From the NCBI RefSeq assembly GCF_007992095.1, contig NZ_BJZP01000007.1, forward strand, positions 1 through 64,000: 64,000 nt of DNA. Reading direction: 5' to 3'. Shown one piece after another: positions 47,885 to 58,004 of the stretch; position 1 is the stretch's first letter, and each line of letters opens with the position of its first letter. The DNA comes from Paenirhizobium naphthalenivorans. Lineage in GTDB: Bacteria; Pseudomonadota; Alphaproteobacteria; Rhizobiales; Rhizobiaceae. The translations under genes and the position numbers were made by a program. The notes beneath the pieces are model-generated. The model saw nothing but the letters and a program-made list of their open reading frames with translations, made no database searches and was not told the DNA's origin.

Positions 47885-48535
47885 ATGCTGGATATTGGCT
47901 GGACCGAGTTGCTTGTCATCGCGGTGATCCTGATTGTGGTGGTCGGTCCGAAGGACCTTCCGCCGATGATCCGGGCCTTCGGTAAGATGACGTCGCGGCT
48001 GCGTCGTACGGCGGGTGAATTCCGCGCTCAGTTCGACGAGGCGCTGCGCGAGGCCGAGCTCGATGACCTGCGCAAATCGGTCGAGGATGTCCGTGGCCTC
48101 AATCCGAAGAGCGCTTTGCGCGACGTGATCAATCCGCTGCGGCAGATGGGCAATGAGATCAAATCGGACCTGAAGAAGGCGACGACAGCGGACGCGAAGG
48201 CCGCTGCCGGCATAACCTCTCCCGAGTCCGAGGCAACGCCGCCTGCATCATTCCCCGAAATGCCGTCACCGCTGGCCGGCCTGCCTGACGAACTCGCCCA
48301 TCCGATGCCCGATCCCGCGCCGACCGCGGCCCCGACCATCGAGCCCACCAAGACGGTGACGCCTCGCAAGGCGAAGGCCAAGGCTCCAGGCGACGCTGTT
48401 CAGTCGGTGAAAAAGGCTGCAGGAGAAAAGCCGGCCAAGGCGAGCCGCGCCAAGCCTGCCTCCACCGACGCCGGGGAAAAGAAGCCGGCCGCGCCGAAAA
48501 AGCCCCGTAAGCCGAAGAGCGAGGAGCCCGCATGA
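47885..48535 (+). CDS. tatB: Sec-independent translocase subunit TatB
   Basis: Substrate receptor subunit, 216 aa. N-terminal MLDIGWTELLVIAVILIVVVGPKD has the conserved glutamate before the membrane helix and the GP hinge; the amphipathic helix and a long Ala/Pro/Lys-rich tail follow. AGGAG precedes the ATG. The stop overlaps the tatC start by four bases (ATGA). The 150 bp before it hold no gene. Confidence 0.94.
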   Translation: MLDIGWTELLVIAVILIVVVGPKDLPPMIRAFGKMTSRLRRTAGEFRAQFDEALREAELDDLRKSVEDVRGLNPKSALRDVINPLRQMGNEIKSDLKKATTADAKAAAGITSPESEATPPASFPEMPSPLAGLPDELAHPMPDPAPTAAPTIEPTKTVTPRKAKAKAPGDAVQSVKKAAGEKPAKASRAKPASTDAGEKKPAAPKKPRKPKSEEPA

Positions 48536-49350
48536 GCGGCGACATCGACGACAAGCCGCAGCCTTTGCTGGAGCATCTGATCGAACTGCGCACCCGCCTG
48601 ATGTGGGCGCTGGCCGCATTCTTCCTGGCCTTTATTGTCTGCTTCGCCTTCGCCAAGCAGCTCTTCAATCTGCTGGTTGTGCCCTACAAGTGGGCAGTGC
48701 TCTGGGCCGGTCTCGATCTTAGCAAAGCCGAGCTGATCTATACCGCGCCGCAGGAGTTTTTCTTCACCCAGGTGAAAGTGTCCATGTTCGGTGCGCTGGT
48801 CATCGCCTTTCCGGTGATTGCCGCGCAGATCTATAAGTTTGTGGCGCCCGGTCTCTACAAGAACGAGCGTCAGGCCTTCCTGCCGTTCCTGATCGCCTCG
48901 CCGGTCCTCTTTCTGCTCGGCGGCGCCTTGGTCTATTTCTTCTTCACGCCCATGGTCATGTGGTTCTTCCTCGCCATGCAGCAGGCGCCGGGTGAAGGAG
49001 AAGTGGCGATCTCGCTGATGCCAAAGGTGTCGGAATATCTCAGCCTGATCATGACGCTGGTCTTTTCCTTCGGTCTTGTCTTCCAGTTGCCGGTGGTCAC
49101 CACGCTGCTGGCTCGGGTCGGCATCCTGGAGAGCGCCTGGCTGGCGCAGAAGCGTAAGTATTTCATCGTGGTGGCCTTCGTCATCGCGGCGGTTCTGACT
49201 CCCCCCGATCCGGTCTCCCAGATCGGTCTTGCTTTGCCGACGATCCTTCTCTACGAGGTAGCCATCTATGCTGCGCGACTCGTGGAGCGTCGCCGGGCCG
49301 CCGAAACTTCGGTTGTTGCGGACGAGGCGGACGAGCAGGACAGCGCCTGA
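48532..49350 (+). CDS. tatC: Sec-independent translocase subunit TatC
   Basis: Six-helix core receptor for twin-arginine signal peptides, 272 aa. Family motifs: QPLLEHLIELRTRLMWAL at the N-terminus, YTAPQEFFFTQVKVS, and FVIAAVLTPPDPVSQIGLALP. It completes tatABC, the exporter for folded proteins such as the twin-arginine CpdB at 9.7 kb. Confidence 0.95.
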   Translation: MSGDIDDKPQPLLEHLIELRTRLMWALAAFFLAFIVCFAFAKQLFNLLVVPYKWAVLWAGLDLSKAELIYTAPQEFFFTQVKVSMFGALVIAFPVIAAQIYKFVAPGLYKNERQAFLPFLIASPVLFLLGGALVYFFFTPMVMWFFLAMQQAPGEGEVAISLMPKVSEYLSLIMTLVFSFGLVFQLPVVTTLLARVGILESAWLAQKRKYFIVVAFVIAAVLTPPDPVSQIGLALPTILLYEVAIYAARLVERRRAAETSVVADEADEQDSA

Positions 49351-49455
49351 GCCGCGCCGTTCATTCTCCTCCACTCCCGAGCATGCATCCATGGGGCCGG
49401 ACAGGGCGCCCGCCGGGTCCGATCCGACGATCACGAGAGATGACCTGGAACGACG

Positions 49456-50739
49456 ATGCTTGATATCAAATGGATCCGTGAAAATGCCGAAGCCCTTGAT
49501 GCGGCGCTGGCCAAGCGTAGTGCAGAGCCTCTGGCCGCCAGCCTGATCGCCCTCGACGAAAAGCGCCGCTCTGTCGTGCAATCGCTGCAGGACATGCAGG
49601 CCCGCCGCAATGCCGCCTCCAAGGAGATCGGCGCGGCCATGGGCCGCAAGGATATGGAGCTGGCCGAAAAGCTCAAGGCCGAGGTCGCCCATCTGAAAGA
49701 CGTCATGCCGGGCGCGGAAGAGGACGAGCGTCAACTGACGGCCGAACTCGCAGACCAGCTGTCGCGTGTCCCGAACATTCCTCTCGACGACGTGCCGGTC
49801 GGCAAGGACGAGCATGACAATGTGGTCAAGCGCGTTGTCGGCCAGAAGCCCGGCTGGAACCATCCGGCCAAGAAACATTATGAACTGGGTGAAGCCCTCG
49901 GCTTTATGGATTTCGAGCGTGCCGCCAAGCTCTCCGGTTCGCGCTTTACGGTTCTGACCGGTCCGCTGGCCAGACTCGAACGGGCGATCGGCCAGTTTAT
50001 GCTCGACCTGCACACCAGCGAGCACGGCTACACCGAAGTCTCCTCGCCGCTGATGGTGAAGGATGAGGCCATGTTCGGCACCGGCCAGTTGCCGAAGTTT
50101 GCCGAAGACCTGTTCAAGACCACCGATGGCCGCTGGCTGATTCCGACGGCGGAGGTGACGCTGACCAACCTCGTTTCGGGGGAGATCCTCGAACAGGAAA
50201 AGCTGCCCCTGCGCTTTACGGCCCTGACGCCGTCCTTCCGCTCTGAGGCCGGCTCGGCCGGTCGCGACACGCGTGGCATGCTGCGCCAGCACCAGTTCTG
50301 GAAATGCGAACTTGTATCGATCACCGATGCGGAAAGCTCGATCGACGAGCATGAGCGGATGACTGCCTGCGCCGAGGAGGTGCTGAAGCGCCTCGGCCTG
50401 CATTTCCGCACCATGACGTTGTGCACCGGCGACATGGGCTTCGGCGCACGCAAGACTTATGACCTCGAAGTCTGGCTGCCGGGACAGAATACCTATCGCG
50501 AAATCTCGTCCTGCTCGGTTTGCGGCGACTTCCAGGGCCGCCGAATGAACGCACGCTATCGTGGCAAGGACGGCAAGGGTACGACTTTCGTTCACACGCT
50601 GAACGGTTCGGGCACGGCGGTCGGCCGGGCGCTGATCGCGGTCATGGAGAACTACCAGAACGAGGATGGCTCGATCTCCGTCCCAGACGTTTTGCTGCCT
50701 TACATGGGCGGTCTGAAGAAGATTGAAAAAGCGGCTTGA
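49456..50739 (+). CDS. serS: Seryl-tRNA synthetase
   Basis: Class II synthetase of 427 aa. N-terminal coiled-coil tRNA-binding arm (about 1-110, KSVVQ-type heptads such as [19 protein letters not shown]), then the catalytic domain with motif 2 [21 protein letters not shown] and motif 3 ending [16 protein letters not shown]. It lies between tatC and surE in a long plus-strand run. Confidence 0.96.
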   Translation: MLDIKWIRENAEALDAALAKRSAEPLAASLIALDEKRRSVVQSLQDMQARRNAASKEIGAAMGRKDMELAEKLKAEVAHLKDVMPGAEEDERQLTAELADQLSRVPNIPLDDVPVGKDEHDNVVKRVVGQKPGWNHPAKKHYELGEALGFMDFERAAKLSGSRFTVLTGPLARLERAIGQFMLDLHTSEHGYTEVSSPLMVKDEAMFGTGQLPKFAEDLFKTTDGRWLIPTAEVTLTNLVSGEILEQEKLPLRFTALTPSFRSEAGSAGRDTRGMLRQHQFWKCELVSITDAESSIDEHERMTACAEEVLKRLGLHFRTMTLCTGDMGFGARKTYDLEVWLPGQNTYREISSCSVCGDFQGRRMNARYRGKDGKGTTFVHTLNGSGTAVGRALIAVMENYQNEDGSISVPDVLLPYMGGLKKIEKAA

Positions 50740-50755
50740 GGCAAAAAGTTATATT

Positions 50756-51529
50756 ATGCGTATTCTCCTGACCAATGACGACGGCATCCATGCCGAGGGG
50801 CTCGCGGTTCTCGAGCGTGTCGCCCGAACACTCTCGGACGATGTCTGGGTCGTCGCGCCTGAAACCGACCAGAGCGGCCTTGCCCATTCGCTGACGCTGT
50901 CGGAGCCGCTGCGGCTGCGCAAGATCGACAGTAAGCGCTATGCCCTGCGTGGTACGCCGACCGACTGCGTCATCATGGCGATCCGCGAAATCATGCCGGA
51001 AAAGCCGGACCTTGTTTTGTCCGGCATCAATGCGGGGGGCAATGTGGCCGACGATGTGACCTATTCAGGCACCGTGGCCGGCGCGATCGAAGGCACACTG
51101 CAGGGCGTCCGCTCGATTTCGCTCAGCCAGCTTTACGAATATGACAATGGCGGCAGGATCATCCCCTGGGAAGTGGCCGAGACGCTCGCGCCCAAGCTGC
51201 TTGCCCAACTGGTCAAGGCCGAACTGCCGCCGGGGACGTTTCTCAATGTCAACTTCCCTCGCTGCGCTCCGGCCGAAGTCAAAGGTATCGAGGTGACGTC
51301 ACAGGGCAAGCTCGATTTCGGTCTCGAGGTCGAAGAGCGCGCCGACGGTCGCGGCTTTCCCTATTACTGGCTGCGCTTCGGTGATCGCGGCAACAAGTTC
51401 CGCGAAGGGACAGATCTTCAGGCCTTGAAGGAGGATAAAATCTCGGTGACGCCGCTGAAGCTCGACATGACCGATTATGCCGCGCAGGACTGCATTGCCC
51501 GCGCGCTCGGCTTCGGGGCTGCTGATTGA
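50756..51529 (+). CDS. surE: 5'/3'-nucleotidase SurE
   Basis: Stationary-phase survival nucleotidase, 257 aa, hydrolysing nucleoside monophosphates. The metal-binding N-terminus [16 protein letters not shown] (DD pair), [22 protein letters not shown] and [25 protein letters not shown] are diagnostic. The frame opens 11 codons earlier inside the serS end; the ATG at 50756 is the family start. The stop overlaps the pcm start. Confidence 0.95.
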   Translation: MRILLTNDDGIHAEGLAVLERVARTLSDDVWVVAPETDQSGLAHSLTLSEPLRLRKIDSKRYALRGTPTDCVIMAIREIMPEKPDLVLSGINAGGNVADDVTYSGTVAGAIEGTLQGVRSISLSQLYEYDNGGRIIPWEVAETLAPKLLAQLVKAELPPGTFLNVNFPRCAPAEVKGIEVTSQGKLDFGLEVEERADGRGFPYYWLRFGDRGNKFREGTDLQALKEDKISVTPLKLDMTDYAAQDCIARALGFGAAD

Positions 51530-52179
51530 AGCCCGGAATGGTGGAGAAAGAGGGCTTTGCGGCCTTGGTGCTGAGGTTGCGGGCCGAGGGGATTTCCGAC
51601 CTTGACCTTTTGACAGCGGTCGAGCAGACACCGCGCTCGCTTTTCGTTCCGCCGCAATTTGCCGAACAGGCCTATTCGAGCCGCTCCATTCCGATTGAGT
51701 GCGGCGCCTTCATCGAGGGCGCTGACCTGGCGGTGCGCCTGCTCGCCAATCTCCATGTCAAGCCCGGTCAGCGGGTTCTCGAGATTGGCACGGGCAGCGG
51801 ATTCATTGCAGCTGTGCTCGGCCGCATTTCCGAGCGGGTCATGTCGATCGATCGCTACAAGATGCTCATCGGCGCGGCGCAACGCCGGCTGGACAGTCTG
51901 GCCCTGCGCAACGTTGTTTTGCGGCAGGCGGACGGAAGCAACGGATTGACCGGGGAGGGGACGTTTGACCGGATCTTGGCAACCGCGGCCTTTCCGAGTA
52001 TGCCGCGCTTCCTTGCCGAACAGTTGGTTTCCGGCGGGGTTCTGCTCGCACCCTTGATGACCGGGGAGGAGACCTGCACCATGGTGCGGCTGACCAAGAC
52101 AGGGAGCCGTTTCGACCGGGAAGACCTGTTCGAGGTGCCGTATTTGCCGCTGGTGCCGAAGGTCGCGTCCTTCCTCTGA
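51526..52179 (+). CDS. pcm: Protein-L-isoaspartate O-methyltransferase
   Basis: Repairs isoaspartyl residues in ageing proteins using SAM, 217 aa. The N-terminal [25 protein letters not shown] corresponds to the substrate loop, motif I is [16 protein letters not shown], and [14 protein letters not shown] is motif II. The classical surE-pcm pairing holds. The start is a TTG overlapping the surE stop (TTGA); ATG at 51538 is the alternative. It is distinct from the second Pcm-family gene at 25.4 kb. Confidence 0.92.
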   Translation: MKPGMVEKEGFAALVLRLRAEGISDLDLLTAVEQTPRSLFVPPQFAEQAYSSRSIPIECGAFIEGADLAVRLLANLHVKPGQRVLEIGTGSGFIAAVLGRISERVMSIDRYKMLIGAAQRRLDSLALRNVVLRQADGSNGLTGEGTFDRILATAAFPSMPRFLAEQLVSGGVLLAPLMTGEETCTMVRLTKTGSRFDREDLFEVPYLPLVPKVASFL

Positions 52180-52251
52180 CGGCGGGCCCAGGGGGATCGT
52201 CTCCGGCGCATGTGCAGCTTTTCGAAAATAGTTCACGACGATTCCATGGGG

Positions 52252-52266
52252 TTAACCGGCCAGTAA
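52252..52266 (+). promoter_or_regulatory. CtrA-like box upstream of the LysM/LytM gene
   Basis: TTAACCGGCCAGTAA matches the alphaproteobacterial CtrA consensus TTAA-N7-TTAA with one mismatch (GTAA in the second half). It lies 56-70 bp before the ATG, a normal operator distance. Binding is inferred. Confidence 0.4.
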
Positions 52267-52321
52267 CACTAACGCGCTTTAATTATACCCACATCAAGTT
52301 GCGTAATATGTGGGTCGAGTT

Positions 52322-53884
52322 ATGCGTATGAGTGTATCGCCGAAATCCGGAATGCCAGTCGCCCGTATCCTTGTGGCGATGTTGCTTGCCAGCGCTGCCA
52401 CAGGCTGCAGTTCCGATGCCTCGCGCTTCAGTGCGGTCTTCTCAACCGACAATCTGACGACGGCCTCTATTCCTCGCCGCAATATCGGCGGCTCGCCGGT
52501 GCCCTATGCCAATGTCGGCGGTATGTCGGCGACAAGTCAGCCTGACTATACAAACCGTCAGCAGGCACTTTCGCAACCTTATCCGAGGCAGCCTGCCTAT
52601 ACGCCGTCGTCGGCGGCACGCGCGGCTGCCGCGCCGGTCGCAGTTCAGCGCGCGGAGCTTGCCGCCCCCGCTGGCTCCTCGGCCTCGGCGGAACGCGCCG
52701 CAGCGCTTGCCCAGCCTTTCCCCAGTGCACCTGCGCAGAGGCAGGCCGCGGTTCTTGCTGCGCCCACTGCCAGCGACGGGCTCACCACAGGGGCGACCCA
52801 GGCCAGCAGCGGCTGGGGCAAGGGCAATGCGGCACGCGTGACGTTGAGGCCAGGCGAGACGATCGCCACGCTCTCGAAGCGCTATGGTGTGCCTGAGAAG
52901 GAGATCCTCAAGGCCAACGGCCTGACACATGCGAGCGATGCCGCCTCCGGCCAACTGGTACTGATCCCGAGCTATACCAACCAGGCGAACGCCGCCCGCG
53001 CGGCGGCTGACGCTTCGGTTCTGCCAAATGGCGGCAAGAAGCCGAGCCTGCCGTCAGGGCCCGAGCAGAAGGTCGCAGTGCTGCCGACGGCGCCCAGTCC
53101 GCGCGATAAGTCGATAACCGGTGCCTCCAGTGCCACCGGCAAGGCAGTTGCCGGCGCTGGCGAAGGGCTCGCTCCGGGGGGCTATGTCGTGAAGCCGGGG
53201 GATTCTCTCACCAAGATCGCCAAGGTGACCGGCACCCCGATCGACAAACTGAAGGCTGCCAACGGGCTCACCTCGGCCAATATCCGTATCGGTCAGACGC
53301 TGAAGATTCCGGCCGGAGGTGCCTCGAGCCAGATCGCGTCCGCAGCCCCCGCGGCCGCCACCGACCCGCTCAAAACCGCGACGATTCCGGCTGGAAAGGC
53401 GGACGCCAAGGGTAATGCACCGGCCGTATACAAAGCACCAGCCACGACGCAGTCGGTTGGTGAGGTGGCGTCGGTCGATCCGAAGGAAGCCGCGCCTGAG
53501 GCGACCGGCATCGGCAAGTATCGCTGGCCTGTGCGCGGAGCGGTCGTCGCCGGCTATGGCGCCAATGTCGACGGCAAGCGCAATGACGGCATCGACATCT
53601 CCGTTCCTGAGGGCACGCCGGTCAAGGCGGCAGAGAACGGTGTGGTCATCTATGCCGGCAATGGCCTGAAGGAACTCGGCAACACCGTCCTTGTCCGTCA
53701 TGACGATGGCACGGTCACTGTCTACGGTCACGCCGACGCGCTCTCGGTCCAGCGGGGCCAGAAGGTTCAGCGCGGCCAGCAGCTTGCCACCTCCGGCATG
53801 AGCGGCAACGTCAAACGCCCGATGCTGCACTTCGAGGTTCGCAAGGATGCGACCCCAGTCAATCCGATCACTTACCTGGAATAG
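52322..53884 (+). CDS. LysM/LytM (M23) lipoprotein, degenerate catalytic site (NlpD/DipM-like)
   Basis: A 520-aa envelope protein. The lipobox ASAATGC gives lipidated C29. LysM domains lie at about 172-220 and 285-332 (GGYVVKPGDSLTKIAKVTG). The C-terminal M23/LytM domain (about 400-515) has lost zinc ligands: the HxxxD position reads NDGID, with N for the first His, and the HLH motif reads MLH. It is therefore probably not a peptidase but an activator of septal amidases, like NlpD, EnvC or DipM. Downstream of surE-pcm, as nlpD is in many proteobacteria. A CtrA-like box precedes it. The start may be one of the nearby codons (GTG 52310, ATG 52328). Confidence 0.88.
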   Translation: MRMSVSPKSGMPVARILVAMLLASAATGCSSDASRFSAVFSTDNLTTASIPRRNIGGSPVPYANVGGMSATSQPDYTNRQQALSQPYPRQPAYTPSSAARAAAAPVAVQRAELAAPAGSSASAERAAALAQPFPSAPAQRQAAVLAAPTASDGLTTGATQASSGWGKGNAARVTLRPGETIATLSKRYGVPEKEILKANGLTHASDAASGQLVLIPSYTNQANAARAAADASVLPNGGKKPSLPSGPEQKVAVLPTAPSPRDKSITGASSATGKAVAGAGEGLAPGGYVVKPGDSLTKIAKVTGTPIDKLKAANGLTSANIRIGQTLKIPAGGASSQIASAAPAAATDPLKTATIPAGKADAKGNAPAVYKAPATTQSVGEVASVDPKEAAPEATGIGKYRWPVRGAVVAGYGANVDGKRNDGIDISVPEGTPVKAAENGVVIYAGNGLKELGNTVLVRHDDGTVTVYGHADALSVQRGQKVQRGQQLATSGMSGNVKRPMLHFEVRKDATPVNPITYLE

Positions 53885-53908
53885 GTATTGCGTCCCAGGC
53901 AAGCGGTG

Positions 53909-53935
53909 AAAAGGTCCGGTATTCTCGGGCCTTTT
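53909..53935. terminator. Bidirectional terminator between LysM/LytM and DUF815 genes
   Basis: AAAAGGTCC (53909-53917) pairs with GGGCCTTTT (53927-53935), one G-U pair, loop of nine; an A run and a T run sit at its two ends. Confidence 0.82.
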
Positions 53936-53940
53936 CTCGT

Positions 53941-54813
53941 TCAGGGGCGATCCATCGTGATCCTGAGCCGGCCGGCGAGGTCCTGGATATACTGCCAGGC
54001 GACGCGGCCCGAGCGTCCGCCGCGGGTGGTTGCCCATGTCAGCGCCTCGTGATGAAGCTCGTCGCGTTCGAGTGGCAGGCTGAAATGCGCGGCATAGCCA
54101 TCGACCATCGCCAGATAGTCGTCCTGGCTGCACTTGTGAAAACCGAGCCACAGGCCAAAACGGTCGGACAGCGAGACTTTTTCCTCGACCGCCTCCGACG
54201 GGTTGATTGCCGTCGACTGTTCATTCTCCATCATATTGCGCGGCAAAAGGTGTCGGCGGTTTGATGTCGCGTAGAAGAGAACATTGTCCGGGCGCCCCTC
54301 AATGCCGCCATCCAACGCTGCCTTGAGCGACTTGTAGGCTGTGTCGTCATGGTCAAAGGAGAGGTCGTCGCAAAACAGGATGATCCGGTGTGGTGTTTCC
54401 TTCAGCAGATCCATCAGTTCGGGCAGTGACGCAATGTCCTCACGATGCACCTCGACCAACTTCAACGACACGCCCGTCTGGGCGCGGATGTCGGCGTGCA
54501 CGGCCTTCACGAGGGAGGACTTGCCCATGCCACGCGCGCCCCACAATAGGACATTGTTGGCTGGGTAGCCCTCGGCGAAGCGCAGCGTGTTCTCATGCAG
54601 GATGTCGCGCACATGATCGACGCCGCGGATCAGTGACAGGGCCACACGGTTTGGTCGCTGGATCGGTTGCAGGTGACTGCGCAGCGGCGCCCAGACGAAG
54701 CAATCGGCAGCTGACCAGTCGTTCTCCGCTGGCGCCGGGCCGGCGAGGCGTTCGACCGCAACTGTCAGCCGGCGCAATTCGAGAAGCAGTTGCTGGTTCA
54801 ATTCATCAGACAT
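53941..54813 (-). CDS. DUF815-family AAA-type ATPase
   Basis: A 290-aa P-loop ATPase of unknown cellular role. Walker A is GARGMGKSSLV (about 92-99), Walker B IILFCDDLSFD, followed by sensor-like FYATSNRRHLLPR and FGLWLGFHKCSQDDYL. The N-terminal helical part (LNQQLLLELRRLTVAVERL) is typical of the family. It is transcribed alone and is divergent from yajC. Confidence 0.88.
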   Translation of the reverse strand: MSDELNQQLLLELRRLTVAVERLAGPAPAENDWSAADCFVWAPLRSHLQPIQRPNRVALSLIRGVDHVRDILHENTLRFAEGYPANNVLLWGARGMGKSSLVKAVHADIRAQTGVSLKLVEVHREDIASLPELMDLLKETPHRIILFCDDLSFDHDDTAYKSLKAALDGGIEGRPDNVLFYATSNRRHLLPRNMMENEQSTAINPSEAVEEKVSLSDRFGLWLGFHKCSQDDYLAMVDGYAAHFSLPLERDELHHEALTWATTRGGRSGRVAWQYIQDLAGRLRITMDRP

Positions 54814-54935
54814 TAGGAGTCTCCTCGGCAGAGGCCGTCAGACCAGCTGACAGCGATTTGCCTGGCGGTAGCATGGCCTTTTCGCAGCCGAAAGGGTAAG
54901 AGGCTGTAAAACGGTACTGAGAAGCGCTGTTTCTG

Positions 54936-54963
54936 TTGCAATCGAAAGGCCGGTCACTATATT
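54936..54963 (+). promoter_or_regulatory. Putative sigma-70-type promoter of yajC-secDF
   Basis: TTGCAA (54936-54941) and TATATT (54958-54963) are separated by 16 bp and lie 60-88 bp before the yajC ATG. Both hexamers are close to consensus. Confidence 0.5.
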
Positions 54964-55023
54964 CCGGCGACCTGAAGCGGGGGGCAAGGCTGCCCGCGAA
55001 CATCGCAGTCTAGGGAGTTTTCC

Positions 55024-55371
55024 ATGTTCTTCACGCAAGCCTTCGCTCAGGACGGCGCCGCCGCCGGTGGTGTATTCGGTTCCGGCCTTGAAATGCTTTT
55101 CCTCTTCGCCCCGCTCATGCTGATCTGGTATTTTCTGCTGATCCGTCCGCAGCGCCAGCAGATGAAGAAGCGCGCCGAGACGCTTTCGGCGATCCGTCGC
55201 GGCGACCAGGTTGTGCTGGGTGGTGGTCTGATCGGTAAGGTCAGCAAGGTAGTTGACGACAATGAAGTCGAAGTGGAACTCACCGAGGGCGTCAAGGTCC
55301 GCGCGATGCGCAGCTACATCGCCGAAGTGCGGGTCAAGGGCGAGCCGGTAAAGACCGAAACCGCGGCCTGA
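55024..55371 (+). CDS. yajC: Preprotein translocase subunit YajC
   Basis: A 115-aa single-pass accessory protein of SecDF. Membrane helix LFLFAPLMLIWYFLLI is followed by RPQRQQMKKRAETLSAIRRGDQVVLGGG, the family signature, and a small beta domain. GGGAG lies upstream of the ATG. It leads directly to secDF across a possible attenuator hairpin. Confidence 0.95.
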   Translation: MFFTQAFAQDGAAAGGVFGSGLEMLFLFAPLMLIWYFLLIRPQRQQMKKRAETLSAIRRGDQVVLGGGLIGKVSKVVDDNEVEVELTEGVKVRAMRSYIAEVRVKGEPVKTETAA

Positions 55372-55388
55372 TATCACACTCTATAAAT

Positions 55389-55410
55389 GGCCGGCTCCGC
55401 CGGTCGTTTT
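55389..55410 (+). terminator. Small hairpin with T tract between yajC and secDF
   Basis: GGCCGGC (55389-55395) pairs with GCCGGTC (55399-55405) around TCC, followed by GTTTT. The weak seven-pair stem may attenuate rather than stop transcription into secDF. Confidence 0.5.
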
Positions 55411-55442
55411 GCTTTGCCGAACCATCCGACCCCGAGAGTTTC

Positions 55443-58001
55443 ATGCTGTATTTTTCGCGCTGGAAGACGTTCTTCATCTGGTTCACCGTCCTGGTGAGCG
55501 TGCTTGTGGCCATGCCCAATCTTTTCAGCGACGAGCAGCTCCGGGCCTTGCCTTCCTGGGTGCCTGCCAAGAAGGTCACCCTTGGACTCGACCTTCAGGG
55601 TGGTTCCCATATCATGCTGAAGATCGAGAAGGCTGACATCATCAAGGAGCGGCTGGAGACGACGGTGGGCGATATTCGCGCGGCCCTGCGTGATGCCGGT
55701 ATCCGCTACACCGGCCTTTCCGGCGTTGGCCAGCAGGTCCAGGTTCGCATCAGCGATGCCGACAAAGTCGAGGCAGCCAAGGAGGCTCTCTCCAACCTCA
55801 CAGCTCCCGTGAGCGTAGGCGGGCTGACGGGCGGCACGATCCACGAAGTGGCGTTGCAGGAAGATGGCACGTTGCTGCGCTTCAACCTGACCGAGGAGGG
55901 GATCGACTATCGCACGAGTTCGGCGCTCACTCAGTCGATGGAGGTGGTGCGCCGCCGTGTCGACGAACTCGGCACGACCGAACCGCTGATCCAGCGTCAG
56001 GGCAGTGATCGTATCATCGTTCAGGTGCCGGGCCTCACCGATCCGCAGCGCCTCAAGGCCTTGTTGAACCAGACCGCCAAGCTCTCTTTCCATATGGTCG
56101 ACATGAGCATGCCGGTAGAGGAGGCGATCAACGGGCGCCCGCCGGCAACCGCCGAGGTCCTTTATTCAATGGACGATCCGGCCGTTCCTTATCTGGTCGA
56201 GAAGCGCGCGCTCGTGTCGGGTGAAAGCCTCGTCGATGCGCAGGCGAGCTTCAACCAGCAGACCAACGAACCCGTCGTCACTTTCCGTTTCGACAGCAAG
56301 GGCGCTCAGCGTTTCGCTCAGGCGACCCAGCAGAACGTCGGCCGTCCCTTCGCCATTATTCTTGACAACCAGGTGATCTCTGCTCCGGTCATTCGCGAGC
56401 CGATTATCGGTGGTTCAGGTCAGATCTCCGGCAATTTCTCGGTTGAGGGCGCAAACGACCTCGCGGTGCTGCTGCGTGCGGGTGCTCTGCCGGCGACCCT
56501 GACCGTCGTCGAAGAGCGCACCGTCGGCCCGGGCCTTGGTCAGGACTCGATCAATGCCGGTATGATTGCCAGCGCGATCGGCGCTTTGCTCGTCGTTCTC
56601 TTCATGCTCGGCTTTTACGGTTCGTTCGGCGTCATGGCGAATATCGCTCTGACTGCCAATATCGTTATGATCATAGCGCTTCTGTCCCTGCTCGGTTCGA
56701 CGCTGACGCTGCCTGGTATCGCCGGTATCGTGCTCACCATGGGCATGGCCGTCGACTCCAACGTGCTCGTCTATGAACGCATTCGTGAGGAGGCCAAGAG
56801 CGGAAGACCGCTTCACCAGGCGATCGAAGTCGGCTTCAATAAGGCCTTCGCCACGATCGTTGACGCCAACCTGACGACGCTGATTGCCGCCGCCGTGCTG
56901 TTCTTCCTCGGCTCCGGCCCGGTCAAGGGTTTTGCCGTAACACTGGCGATCGGTATTCTTACGACCGTCTTCACGGCCTTCACCATGACGCGCTGGCTGA
57001 TGGCTTTCTGGTTCCGCTGGCAGCGGCCGAAGCATCTGCCGAAGGGCGTGCGTACCGCCATGTTCGATACACAGAACATTCGCTTCATGGCGATCCGGCG
57101 TTATGTTTTCGCCGGCGCCGGTGTGTTGGCACTTGCTTCGCTGATAGGCTTCACGACGCTGGGTATGAACCTTGGCATCGACTTTCAGGGTGGCTCCATC
57201 ATCGAGGTGAAGGCCCGTTCGGGACAGGCCAATATTTCCGACATTCGTGATCGTCTGAGTGAACTTAATCTCGGCGAAGTGCAGGCCCAAGGCTTCGGTG
57301 ATCCGGCGAGCGTGCTGATCCGCATCCAGGCGCAGGAGGGTGGCGAGAACGCCGAGCAGTCGGCGATCTCGCTTGTGCGTGGTGAACTCGAGGAGGCTTA
57401 CGATTTCCGGCGTGTGGAAGTCGTCGGTCCGGCCGTTTCGGCCGACCTCACGTGGAGCGCAACCATTGGCGTTGTCGCGTCTCTGCTTGCCATCCTGGTC
57501 TACATCTGGTTCCGCTTTGAATGGCAGTTTGCCCTCGGAGCGATCATCGCCACATTGCACGACGTGATTTTGACGCTTGGTCTCTATGTCTTCCTCGGCA
57601 TCGAGTTCAACCTGACCAGTATCGCGGCGATTCTGACGATCATCGGTTATTCGCTCAACGATACCGTCGTCGTTTACGACCGAATGCGCGAGAACCTGAG
57701 GCGGTACAAGAAAATGCCGCTTGACGTGCTGATCGATACCTCGATCAACCAGACGCTGTCGCGTACCGTGCTGACCGCCTCGACGACGCTGCTTGCGCTT
57801 CTGGCGCTCTACTTCTTCGGCGGCGAGGTGATCGCATCCTTCACGCTGGCGATGCTCTTCGGCGTGATGATCGGTACATTCTCGTCAATCTACATTGCCG
57901 GTCCGGTGCTGATCGCTTTCAAACTGCGTCCGGAGACCTTCCAGGAGCGGGATGCGGAAGTCGAAGCGGCTCGACCGGTTTCGGGCAAGGTCGAGGCTTA
58001 A
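55443..58001 (+). CDS. secDF: SecD-SecF fusion, protein export accessory membrane protein
   Basis: An 852-aa natural fusion of SecD and SecF that uses proton motive force to drive late steps of Sec export. The SecD half (1 to about 530) has the first helix, periplasmic P1 domain (LGLDLQGGSHIMLK, DELGTTEPLIQRQGSDRIIVQ) and helices with GMAVDSNVLVYERIREE. The SecF half (from about 540) has LGIDFQGGSIIEV, and YSLNDTVVVYDRMRENLRRY. Both key proton-path aspartates are present. Fusion is normal in many alphaproteobacteria. Confidence 0.96.
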   Translation: MLYFSRWKTFFIWFTVLVSVLVAMPNLFSDEQLRALPSWVPAKKVTLGLDLQGGSHIMLKIEKADIIKERLETTVGDIRAALRDAGIRYTGLSGVGQQVQVRISDADKVEAAKEALSNLTAPVSVGGLTGGTIHEVALQEDGTLLRFNLTEEGIDYRTSSALTQSMEVVRRRVDELGTTEPLIQRQGSDRIIVQVPGLTDPQRLKALLNQTAKLSFHMVDMSMPVEEAINGRPPATAEVLYSMDDPAVPYLVEKRALVSGESLVDAQASFNQQTNEPVVTFRFDSKGAQRFAQATQQNVGRPFAIILDNQVISAPVIREPIIGGSGQISGNFSVEGANDLAVLLRAGALPATLTVVEERTVGPGLGQDSINAGMIASAIGALLVVLFMLGFYGSFGVMANIALTANIVMIIALLSLLGSTLTLPGIAGIVLTMGMAVDSNVLVYERIREEAKSGRPLHQAIEVGFNKAFATIVDANLTTLIAAAVLFFLGSGPVKGFAVTLAIGILTTVFTAFTMTRWLMAFWFRWQRPKHLPKGVRTAMFDTQNIRFMAIRRYVFAGAGVLALASLIGFTTLGMNLGIDFQGGSIIEVKARSGQANISDIRDRLSELNLGEVQAQGFGDPASVLIRIQAQEGGENAEQSAISLVRGELEEAYDFRRVEVVGPAVSADLTWSATIGVVASLLAILVYIWFRFEWQFALGAIIATLHDVILTLGLYVFLGIEFNLTSIAAILTIIGYSLNDTVVVYDRMRENLRRYKKMPLDVLIDTSINQTLSRTVLTASTTLLALLALYFFGGEVIASFTLAMLFGVMIGTFSSIYIAGPVLIAFKLRPETFQERDAEVEAARPVSGKVEA

Positions 58002-58004
58002 GCG

